Below, one piece after another: positions 1-12,100 of a DNA stretch of 43,143 nucleotides; position 1 is the first letter of the stretch, and every line of letters starts with the position of its first letter. The stretch spans positions 1 to 43,143 of the forward strand of contig CAYWMD010000055.1 of NCBI GenBank assembly GCA_964458575.1, in the 5' to 3' direction. The notes under the pieces are model-generated. The model made no database searches and had not been told where the DNA came from. It saw nothing but the letters and a program-made list of their open reading frames with translations. This stretch comes from CAYWMD01 sp964458575 (GTDB taxonomy: Bacteria; Verrucomicrobiota; Verrucomicrobiia; Limisphaerales; JADLHS01). Position numbers and translations under genes: made by a program.

Positions 1-67
1 CACACCCTATGTGCAGCGCGTTTTCGGTTTTGGGTAAAAACTGGGGAATGTCCTGGAGATGAGAATC

Positions 68-96
68 TTGACTCGGTTGATTCGCTGCGTTATAGA
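68..96 (+). promoter_or_regulatory. Candidate sigma70-type promoter of the giant secreted protein
   Basis: TTGACT at 68-73 and TATAGA at 91-96 are separated by exactly 17 bases, a close match to the housekeeping consensus. Transcription would start near 103, leaving a leader of about 75 bases before the start codon. The match is by eye only. Confidence 0.5.
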
Positions 97-180
97 GTTC
101 TAATCACGTCCATAAAAAATCATGCGATACGCGCACCTATTGTGCTCTAATTCGGCCTGCCGTGGTCTGGAGGTATGCCC

Positions 181-3100
181 ATGAGCAGGTTTCCATTTGC
201 CTGCCCAGGCGGCACGTTTCGACGTTTCCTCACTCGTGAAGCCAAGCCTTGTTTCGTCGCCGCGGTGGCGTTGCTCGCGGCGACCGGCTTGCAGGCCGCC
301 ACCATCACTTGGACCGGTGCGGGCGCCGACAGCTTTTGGCACAACTCCACCAACTGGAGCGGCGGCGTCCTGCCCGGCCCGGCGGATGACGTGACGATCA
401 GTCTGGCGGGAGCGTCGGTCGTCTTCAGTCAGGGCACGAACACGGTGCGCAGCGTGACGTGTTCGCGTCCGTTGACCCTTTCCGGCGGCGCGTTGACGGT
501 CACCAACGGTTTTAACCTCAACAACATTGTCTTCACCTTCACGGGCGGGACTTTGGACGTGACGAACCTGGCCACGGTGACCGGCGGAACGACGGCGTTG
601 AAGGATGGCCAGATCGTCGGCCAGTTGAAGGTCGTCAATGGTAACCTCACGTTTTCCAACAACGCCGCCGCGACGGGGACGGTGGTGTTCAACGGGTCGA
701 ACAACCGGCTGAACAGCGACGTTCCGCCGGGAATGTTGCTGTGGGTTCAAGGCGGTGGAAGCAGCACCGGTGAACTGGACATCACCAACAACGTCGTCAA
801 CCGCGGAACAATTCTGCTCCAAACCACCGTTAGCACATTCGCCAGCGGTTTGGATGTGAGCGCGGGCGCGATGCTTATCAATGAAACCAACGGCACGATT
901 CAAGTCCGTCCCGGCACCGGCGGCACGCGCCCGCTCGATGGGTGGTTGGAGAACCGGGGCACCATCCTCGTGGAATCGAACACCACCTTCACCGTGCAGG
1001 GCACCACTCCGCGTTGGACGCAAAAAGCCGGATTGGTTCAGGGCCTTGGAGAATTCCGGTTGAGCGGCGGGCGCGTTGATTTTGAAGGCGGGCGGCTCGA
1101 AGGCGTCGTTCGCGCGTTCAACTCCTTCATCACCGTGTCGAATTCCGTCAGCGAGGCCTCAACCCTGCGCGTCATCGGCAACACCGGCGTGCTGGGCGGC
1201 AACCATTCGCCATTGGTCACGCTTTGGGTCGAGGGCGGCGGGTCCAGCACCGGCGAACTCAACATCACGAACACGGTGGTTAATCGGGGAACAATCCTGT
1301 TGGAAACGTCCACCAGCACCTTCAACAGCGTCCTGGACGTGAACGCGGGAGCGGTGCTGCTGAATGGAACGAATGCTGTCATTCAAGCCAACGCCGGTAC
1401 CGGCGGACTGCGAACGATCACCGGATACCTGGAAAACCACGGCATCCTGCGCGGCAACACGGAATTGTCCTTCCAGAACGGAACGTTCGATTTCAGGTAC
1501 GGCCGCATCGAGGGTTTGGTGCGGTTCACCAGTTCCTTCCTTAAAGTGGCGGGCAGCGTGACGGAAATTTCGACGGTGCGCGCGATCGGCTCGACGTGTG
1601 TGCTGGGCGGGAACGAATCGCCGGCGGTCACGATTTGGGTCGAGGGCGGCGCGGCCAGCACCGGCGAACTGGATGTCACGAATAACGTCGTGAATCGGGG
1701 GACGATTCTGTTGGAAACCAGCACCAGTACATTCGAGAGCAGACTCGGCATCGGTTCGGGCGCCCGGCTGACCAACGACGTCGGCGGACTGATTCGCGCC
1801 AGTGCTGGCACGGGCGGAACGCGATCCATCACCGGCACGCTGGAAAATTTTGGCACGGTGCGCGCGAACACGAGCGTGATTTTCACGGTTCAGGCTCTGG
1901 TCCAGCGTGCCGGCGTCGTGCTGGGCGAGGGCGAATGCCGGCTGACCGGGTTGTTTGATTTCCGGGGTGGCCAGTTGATCGGCACGGTGCGCGCGAACGG
2001 TGGTTATATCGCCGTGGCCGATACCGTGACCCAGGTTTCCACACTGTCAGTGGTGGGCGGCACCGGGGTTCTGGCCAGCAACGCATCGCCCTCCGTGACG
2101 CTGTGGATTGAGGGCCATCCCAGCTTTGGTGCTGCCGGGAATTTGACCGTGACCAACAACACCTTCAATCGCGGCACGCTCCTGCTGGATGTCACGACGG
2201 CGGGCGGTTATTCCAGCACGCTGACGGTGAATTCCGGCGTCGTGCTCACCAACCTGACCAATGGCGTGATTCAGGCGAATCTCGGTCCCGGTGGCGCGCG
2301 GACTTTTAGCGGCGAACTGGAGAATTGGGGCACGGTGGTGGCCGGCACGAATCTGACGTTCACGATTCCCGGCCGGCTGCGACAGATGGCGGGCGTGTTG
2401 CGCGGCGATGGCACGTTGGTGAAACAGGGCGGCGTTTTTGAATTCAACGGCGGACGCCTCGAGGGCAATGTGCGGATGAATGGATCGTTCATTTGCGTGG
2501 CGGACACAGTTTCCGAAGCCTCCACCATTTCTGTGGTGGGCGGAGCTGGTATTCTCGCCAGCAATGCTTCGCCCGCGGTGACGTTGTGGATTGAAGGCCA
2601 TCCGAGCTATGGCTCGGTTGGCACATTGACCGTGACCAATAACACCTTCAATCGCGGCACGATCCTGCTGGACGTGACCACGGCGGGCGGTTACGCCAGC
2701 GAACTCACCGTCAATGCGGGCGTCGTCCTTACGAATGCGACCAACGGCGTGATTCAAGCCAGCGTCGGTCCCGGCGGCGCGCGGACGTTTAATGGTGAAC
2801 TGGAAAATCGCGGAACGGTGCGGGCGACCAGCAACGCCACGTTCACGGTGAACGGCCGGTTGCGGCAGGCCGCCGGCGTGCTGCGCGGCGACGGCACGTT
2901 GCTGAAACAAGGCGGCATTTTTGAATTCAACGGTGGCCGGCTCGAAGGTCAGATTCGCGCCCACGGCGCCTTCATCGCCGTGGCCGACACGATGAGCGAG
3001 CCATCAACGCTTCTGGTTACGGGTAGCAGCGGTGTCCTGGCGAGCAACGCGTCGCCTGCTGTGACTTTGTGGATTGACGCGGGTCCGGCATACGGCAGTT

Positions 3101-6100
3101 CGGGATTGCTCAACGTGACCAACCGCGCGGTTAACCGCGGCACGATACGATTGGAAGTGACAGCACCTGGCGGCTACTCAAGTGAAATGGCGGTGGGCGC
3201 TGGCGCGGTGCTGGTCAATGCGACCAACGGTGTGATCGAGGCCAATGTCGGACCGGGCGGCCCGCGCACGATTTCGGGTTCGGTGACCAATCAGGGTTTG
3301 CTGTCCCTTGACGGCGTGACGTTGAATCTGACGACCGGCCCGTTCGTGAACGACGTTCCCGGCCTCATCACCGGCACGGGCGCGATCAGTTTCAGCGGAA
3401 ACATTTTTACGAATCACGGCACCGTCAGCCCCGGCGCTTCACCTGGAATTCTGTCGTTTAGCGGCAACTACATTCAATCGGCTGCCGGTCGTCTTAACAT
3501 CGAGATCAACGGCACGACGGAGGGAACGAATTACGACCGACTCGCGGTCACCGGCGCTGCGACGCTGGATGGCACGTTGAATGTCACCGTGGCGGAAGAA
3601 TATCTCCCCGCAATCAGCAACACGTTCAGTGTGTTGACGTTCACTTCGCGCAACGGCGACTTCGCGAATTACAATGGATTGGACTTCTACACGAATCGGG
3701 CGCTCGTTGCGAATTTCACCGGGACCGCGTTGAACCTTGTGACGGTTTCTGCCACCAACCAGACGTTCACCGTTCCCACCATCGTCTCGCAGCCGACCAG
3801 CAAAACCGTCGTCAGCGGCCAACCCGCGACATTCAACGTCACTGCCGCCGGCACGCGGCCCTTCAGCTACCAATGGCGATTCAATGGGACGAATCTTGCC
3901 GGCGCGACGTCGTCTATCTTGGCTCTGTCCAATGTACAAACCAATCAGGCCGGAGACTATCGTGTTGTCGTCACCAACCTCGCCGGGTCAGTCACAAGTT
4001 CCATCGCCGTGTTGACGGTACAACCCATTTCCGACCTCATCATCACCGATCTCATCGTGCCGACGAATGTTTTCGCCGGTCAGCCGGTGGCGCTCAACTG
4101 GCGCGCAATCAATCAAGGCAGCCAGACCGCGCCCGCGCCGTGGACGGAAAGCGTGGGGATTTCAACAAATGCTTCGGGCGTTCCGGAAACCGGGTTGGCC
4201 AGTTTCACGTTCACCAACAGCTTGGGCGCCGGCCAATCGCTCGTCCGCACCCAGACCGTGAACGTGTCGGGCGGGTTGGATGGTGAGTTTTACTGGGTCT
4301 TCCACACGGACATTCACAATCAAGTCGTCGAGCAGGTGAACGAAACCAATAACACGACCGTTTCCACTTCATCGGTCCGGGTGCGATCGCCGGACTTGCA
4401 ACCAACGGCCGTCGCGCCGGCTTCGTCTTCCGCCGTGCTCGGCCAGTCGCTCGCGGTTTCGTGGATTTCCACCAACGCCGGCTCCGCGCCGGTCAGCGCG
4501 CCGTGGAGTGATCGCGTTTATCTCGGCACGTTGTCGAACAATCTGTCGGGAGCTCTACCGCTGGCGATTTCGACCGTCAGCAACGTTCCGCTTGCCGCTT
4601 TCGGCCTCGCGACCAATTCCGCGAACGTCACGTTGCCGCTCTCCGGAAGTTGGTTGCCGGGAAATTATTTTTTGCTCGTCTCGGTGGATTATGCGAACGC
4701 CGTTGCCGAGTTCGCCGAAACCAACAATCTTCGCTCCGCGCCGCTCACGCTCACGTTGCCGCCGTTGCCCGACCTCGCGGCGGTGAACGTGCTCGCGCCG
4801 AGCAACGCTTTGCCGGGGCAAACCGTGGCCCTCGCTTGGAGCACCACGAATCGAGGCAGCCTCGCCATCACCGGCTGGTCGGAAACCATTTACCTCGTAA
4901 CAAACAGCACCGGCGCCGGATTGCTTGAAATCACCACGTTCGAGTTCACCAACACACTCGCGCCGGGCGGCTTTGTCACGCGCACCCAAAACGTCACCGT
5001 GCCGATTGCCAGTCCGCTGGGCAACTCATGGTTCGCCGTGCTCGCCGATAGCCGAGACGATGTGTTCGAGGGAATTGAAACCAACAACCTGGGTGTCGCC
5101 CAGTCGCCGACGGACATTCCCGCCGTGCTGACGTTGCAATTGTCCGCCGCGCAAATCAGCGAGGCGGCGGCGCAACCTATCCAAGCCACCGTCACGCGCA
5201 ACGGCAGCCGCGCCAGTCCGCTCCTCGTTACCATCACCAATAACGACTCTACCGAGCTGATCGCCCAGACCAACGTGATCATTCTCGCTGGTCAGGCGTC
5301 CGTCAGCTTCAACGTGTTCGCGCTGCCCGACGGCGTCGTGGACGGGCCGCAAACCGTGCAAATCTCCGCAGTGGCAGCGAGCTTCAGCAACGCCGTCGCT
5401 TCCGTGACCGTGTTGGATTCCGACCTCCCGCACCTCGCGGTGACGGTGACCAACATCGCGTTCGAGGGCGCAGCGCTCACGGCGAAGGTGAGCCGGGATG
5501 CCGGTACCAACACCGCTGTCGTTGTCAACGTGACCAGTTCCAATCCGGGCCGGTTGATGCCCACCACACCCGTGACGATTCCCGTGAACCAATTCTCCAC
5601 GAATATCACACTGTACGCCGTGGACGATCTGCTGGTTCAGATACCGCTGACCAACACCATCACCGTTTCCGCAGCAAATCACGTCAACGGTTCAACCGAA
5701 GTCGTGGTGCTGGACAACGATTTACCGGTGGTCACGTTGAGCCTTGCGGCCACGAACGTCAGCGAGAACGCCGGCCCGCAGGCGACCATCGCGACGTTGC
5801 AGCGCTCGCCCGTCACGGCCACGCCGATTTACGTCGAACTCATGAGCACCAACCCCGGCGCGCTGCTCGTGCCGTCGTTGGTCACGATTCCGGCATCGGA
5901 GGCTTCCGCCAGCGTCCCCGTCGCGGCGGTCAACAACGACCTGCTCGATGGACCAAAGCTCGCCGAAGTGCGTTTCTGGGTGAAGACCTCCGCGTTCGGT
6001 TCGCGGGTGGCGGAAGGCGCACCGGTTTTGGTGACGGTCACGGATGACGAAGGCCCGGCGCTGAAATTGACCCTCGCCCAAAGCCTCGTTCCCGAGGGCG

Positions 6101-9100
6101 CAAGTCCCGCGACCATCGCAACCGTCTCGCGCAACACGGGCACAAACAGTTCGCTGCTCGTCAATCTGGCTTCGAGCAACACCGGCGAGGCCACGGTGCC
6201 GGTCTCCGTGACCATTGCCGCCGGGGCCACCGCAACCAACTTCAACGTGACCACGCCGACCGACGGTTTTTTCGACAGCAACAAAGTCGTCACGATCAGC
6301 GCGAGCGCGGCTGGTTTTGCCAGCGCTTCGGCGCCATTGACCGTCACCGATGTGAACCAGCCGGATTTGGTGATTCAATCCATCAGCGCGCCGACCAACG
6401 CCGAAACGGAGGCGTTTGTGAGTCTTGGCTACACCATTCGCAACCAGGGCTTGAGCGCGATGGCGTCGAACACTCTGGTTCAGCGCATCTACCTCTCGCG
6501 CGATCCGGTGGTGGGCGACGATCTGTTAATGGGCGAATACTCGTTCAACGGCGCCCTGCCTGCCGGCCCGCCCTTTGGCCAGACTTTCTCCGTGCGGTTG
6601 CCGCAGGAAGCGGGCGATTACTGGGTCATCGCGGAAACCGACGTGCAAAACGCCGTCGCGGAAATTCTGGAGGACAACAACCGGCGCATCTCGGCCTCGC
6701 CGATTCACGTGACGGCGGCCTACGACGCGGTGGTCTCCACCACGTTGCAAAGCGCGCCGGCCAACACGCCCGTGCCGTTGACGGGTCAGGCGTTCAAACC
6801 CGGGAGCATCCCCGCGCCGTTCGTGTTGGTGAACATTCACATCAATGTCCGTGGCTTACATCGCGTGATTTCGGCGCTGACCGATTTCGCTGGCAACTTT
6901 TCCACGACCTGGCAGCCGTTGCCCGGCGAGGCGGGCTTCTACGAAATTGGCGCGGCCCATCCGGGTTTCACGAACGCGCCGGCGCAGGACAGTTTCGCCC
7001 TTTACGGCATGAACGCCGTTCCCGCGTCGCCGACCGTGACGCTCATGGGGCAGGGCGTTGTGACAGGCGCGGTGGACATCGTGAACTCCGGCGATCTGGC
7101 CCTCAACTCCGTGTCCGCTCAGGTGCTCAGTCCGCCGGGCAATTTGAATTTTAATGTATCCATGCCGACGAATTTCATTCCGGGGCTCGGCTCGAGTCCG
7201 TTGACCTACACGATCAACTCGACTGACGGTCTGGCGGCGCAAGGCGTGGTGGCGGTCCGGCTCACGAGCGCGGAAGGCGCGACGTTGGACGTGCCGTTCT
7301 CGGTGACGGTCAAGCCGTTGACGCCGCAGTTGGAAGTCACGCCGTCACAACTGGTGCGCGGAATGAAACGCGGGGTGCAGACGATGGCTTCATTTGTTGT
7401 GACCAATGTTGGCGGCGCGGCGAGCGGGCCGATCACCGTGTCATTGCCGTCGTTGGATTGGTTGAGCGTGGCGTCGGCGAATCCGCTGCCGTCGCTGGCG
7501 CCGGGCGAAGGCGCCAGCGTGTCGCTGCAACTCACTCCGCCAACGAACATGCCGTTGACCGCGGTGACGGGAAATCTGCTCCTGGGCGCGGGTGGGAATG
7601 TCACCGCCATGCCGTTCGAGTTCCGCGCGTTGTCGGAGAGCAAGGGCGACCTGCGCGTGACGGCTTCCGACGAGTTCACCTACTACGCGGTGGGCGCCCC
7701 GAAAGTCACGAACGCCGTCGCCGTCCTGCGGGATGCAGTCAGCGGTGTGGTTGTTACCAACGGCGTTACCGGTACGAACGGCGAATGGTTCACGGCGCAG
7801 TTGCCGGAAGGTTATTACGAGTTGGAAGTCACAGCGGAGAAGCACACCGCTTACAAGGGCACGCATCTATTGTTGGCCGGCGTGACGAATGACATCGGCG
7901 CGTTCATGTCCCGCCAGACCGTGCGTTACACCTGGACGGTTGTGCCGACGGAGATTGAGGACCGTTACAAGATCGTTGTGAACACGGAGTTCGAGGCCAA
8001 CGTCCCCGCGCCGGTGGTGACCATCGAGCCGGCGGTGATTGATTTGGCGGATCTGGAGGACGAAATGCAGGTGGACCTCAAGATCGAAAACCACGGTTTG
8101 ATCGCGGCGGAGGATTTCGAGCTGCAATTCGACGAGCACGAGAGCGTGGTTTTTGAGCCGCTGGTTTCGCGGTTGGGCACGCTGCCAGCGAAAAGCACGT
8201 TCACCGTGCCGCTGAAAATCCGCCGCGTGAGCGCCGCCATCCTGGGTGGGCCGCGAAAGAACGCGATCAACAATGTCGGCGCGTGTTTCGCCACGGGGCG
8301 CGGCATTGATCATTTCCAATGCGGACCGTTCTTCAACGTGCAGGTGACGACGATCAGTTTTCCCAACGCCGCGTCGTGCATCTCGGAGGTGATCCGGACG
8401 ATTTACGATTGGTTCCCCGGCGGCGGCGGAGTGGTCCTGCCACCGCGCCGGGGCGAGTGTCAGAATTGCTATGTTGATCCGGTCCGGCGCTATTACGGCT
8501 ATTATTCCAGCAGCGGCGGCGGCAGCCGGCTGCTCGATTTGCTCCTGGCCGCCATCTACCAGGCCACGCCCGCGCTCGCCGTGCCAAATCTGTGCGACCC
8601 GGATTGTCTGTCGAGTCTCATTCCTGCGCTCATCGGTTGCTTTGGGCCGGAAGACGACGGCCCGGACCCGTGCCCGGAGAATGTCGGCAACTGCCTGCCG
8701 CCGTTGCTCGCCCATCCTTCGGAGGCCACCGTCACCGATTGCATGGCGGAGGGCCTGACGTGCTGGTTTGATTACGCGAAAAAGAATCCGGCGGTGGAAT
8801 GTCTGTTTGACCTGCTCTCAGCCTGCGCCCCGCAGGAGGAGGAAGCGGCCGGGCCGGCGAAGGGGAAGAAGGTGGGCAAACGCAGTTTCAGCGGCCCGTA
8901 CGCGGGCCTGATCGGAACGTTGCAAACACGCGTGGATCGCGTGGTGGCGGTCAACGATTTCTATCTCAAGTTTTTGGGCGACGCCGTGTGGCGCGACACA
9001 CCGGACCAGAATCTGGTCAAATCGTTCTTCGGACAATTCAACGCCGTCATTGCCGCCGGCTCGGACGCCGGGAAGACGATTTCGGCGGCGGAGCTGGCCG

Positions 9101-12100
9101 GCTTGCTGGCCGAGCCGTTGCCAACCGGCGCGACCTCGGTCCACGTGAACCACGCCGCCGAGCGGTGGAACCGGTCCGTGTCGTATTGGAACGCGGGTAT
9201 CTTCAATCTCGCGCAGGTGCCGAATGGTGATTCCACCGACTTTCTGGCGCTGGACCAGTTGCACACTGCCTCGGTGGCCGCCACAAATGCGATCCACGAG
9301 AATCAGTTGGAGGGCTTCTCCTCGCTCGCCGCCAGTCTCATCGCGGCCAAACAGGACATCGCGGACGCGATCTCCGAGGGCTCCGGCGGCACGTGCGCGA
9401 AGGTCAAATTGCGCCTGGATCAGGAAGCCGTGATGAGCCGCGATGCGTTCAAGGCCACGCTCGAAATTGACAACCGTGAAGGCCGCCCGCTGGAAAACCT
9501 GTATGTCACGTTGGGCGTCCTGGATTCCGCCGGCAACGACGCCTCGGCGCTTTTCAGCATCCGCGCGCCGGAACTGAGCGGTGTTTCCGGCACGAACGGC
9601 AACGGCTCGCTGGCGGACGATCAAATCGGGCAAATTACCTGGACGCTCGTTCCCACGGTGGACGCCGCGCCGACCAACTCGACGCAATACTTTGTGTCCG
9701 GTGGATTGAATTACATCGTGAACAGCAACGCCGTCTCCATCCCGCTTTCGCCCGCGACCATCACCGTCCGGCCGTCGCCACGGCTGGTCGTGAATTACTT
9801 CCACCAGCGCGACGTGTTCAGCGACGACCCGTTCACGGATGAGGTTGAGCCCGCCATTCCGTTCTCGCTGGGCGTCATGGTGCAAAACCGCGGCCAAGGC
9901 ACGGCCAAAAATTTCCACATCACGTCCGCGCAGCCCGTCATCGTGGAAAACGAGAAAGGGTTGCTGATTGATTTCAAGATTATCGCCACCGAGGTCGCGG
10001 GACAAAATCTGCAACCGACGTTGACGGCGGACATGGGCGACATTGGCCCCGGCACCAACGCCATCGCCCGCTGGTTGCTGACCTCCACGCTGCAAGGCTT
10101 GTTCATTGATTACAGCGCGAGCTTTGAGCACGTGGACGGGTTGGGCAATCCGAAGTTGTCGCTGATTGATGAGGTGAACATCCACGAAATGATCCATGTC
10201 GTGCAGGCGGCCGGCGCGTTCGCAGACGGGCGGCCCGACTTCCTGGTGAACGACGTGCCGGACATCCACGATTTTCCCGACACGATTTACCTGAGCGGCG
10301 GCGCGACCAACCACGTCGAGGCGGTCACGAACGGCGTCATCATCGGCACGCTTTCACCGGGCAACCTGCAAGTGCAACTGGACGCGCCGTTGCCGGGCGG
10401 TTGGTCGTATTTGCGCGTGCCCGATCCGGCGGACGGCGATTACCGGCTCGTTGGCGTGATGCGCTCGGACGGCGCGGTGATTGGCGTGGAAACAAACGCG
10501 TGGGTCACCGACCGCACGTTCCGCGGCCTGGGCAAAAAGCCGGTGCGGGAAAACATCCTCCATATTTTCGATTACAACAGCACCGGGACTTACACGCTTA
10601 CCTACGCGCTGCTCCCGCAACCCGACACCACCCTGCCAACCAGTGCCGTGGTCGCGTTGCCGGCGGAGAGCGCGTCGGTCATTCCGCTCGCCTGGTCCGG
10701 CGCCGATAACGTCGGCGTGGCGGGCTATGACATTTACGTGAGCGAAAACGGCGGCGCGTTCACGCGCTGGCTGGAACGGACGATCAATACCGGTGCGATT
10801 TACCAAGGTCTTTTGAGCAACAACTACGCGTTCTACAGCGTGGCGATGGATCAGGCCGGCAACCGCGAAGCCGCGCCCGCCACGCCCGACGCGGCCACCA
10901 CCGTCACGCGCACGAACCACGCGCCCGTGCTCACGGCCATCACCAACCGCACGATTGTTGAAGGCGCAACCCTGTCGGTGTCGCTCACCGTTTCCGATGC
11001 GGATGGTGACGCGGTAACGCTCAGTCTCGGCTCCGGCGCACCGGCGGGTGTTTCGATCAATTCGCAAACCCGCATATTGACCTGGGCCACGGGCGAAGCG
11101 CACGGTCCGTCCACGAACAATATCACGGTCATTGCGCGCGATAACGGCCTGCCACAACTAAGCGCGTCGCAGTCGTTCACGGTGGTTGTGCTGGAATCCA
11201 ACTTGCCGCCGTCGCTGGTGCCGATTTCCGGCACTTCCGTGGCCGAGGGTCAGTTGCTTTCGTTCACCGCCGTTGCGAGCGATTTGGATTTGCCGCCACA
11301 ACCGCTGGCGTTCAGCCTTGCGGGCGCGCCGTTGGGCGCGACGATTGATTCCGGTTCGGGTTTGTTCACCTGGACGCCGGGCGACACGCAAGGCGGCGTG
11401 ACGAACCTGATCAAAGTTATCGTGACGGACAACCCCGGCAGCGGACCCGGCTTGAGCGTGACCCAGGCGTTCAGCGTTGTCGTCCTCGACACGCAGCCGG
11501 ATTTCCGTGTGAACATCGGTACGACGCAACTCTTGGCGGGCGCTGGCGCCAACCTCCCGTTCACCCTTCATTCCGGTCTTGACCTGACGAACGTCCAGTG
11601 GGTGCTGGCGATCAACAACGGCCGGTTGCAAAACCTCGCGTTGCAGGACATCGCGCCGGCGGTGGGTAGCGCAGACTTCCAACCGTTCGGCTCGAATCGT
11701 TACACCGTCCGCTTCAACAGCCAAGCGGGTGGATTCCTGCAAGGCAATCTGCTCCTGGCGCGGGTGGGTTTCGACACCGGCACAAACGAACATTCGGCGA
11801 TATCGCACCTCGCTGTCGAATCGCTTGCCGGTTCGCGCGCCTCCGCCGTTGGCCCGATCAACTCCGCGGGTGGGAAAGGGCGGGTGTTTATCGTTGGCCT
11901 CGAGCCGTTGCTGGATGCGCGCGCGGACAATGGCCAGTTCCGGCTCGCTTTGTATGGTCAACCGGGTTCGAGTTTTCAACTGAGCTACGTGACAAATCTG
12001 GCAAACACAAACTGGTTGGTTGCCTTGCAAACACCGCAAACCAACCTTGTCCAGGAGTTCGTCTTCCCCACGACGCTACCCCAGGCATTCTATCGCGCGG

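Noticed and set aside
733..3300. Periodic DNA considered as a CRISPR array or satellite
   Set aside because: The period is 161 codons and in frame, the units are diverged at the DNA level, and there are no short direct repeats with unique spacers.
8818..10314. Long minus-strand open frame (about 498 codons) inside the giant gene, and similar ones such as 2047-2964
   Set aside because: They lie opposite a gene with clear protein domains. Their translations are Arg/His/Gly-rich without domain patterns, as expected from antisense reading of GC-rich coding DNA.
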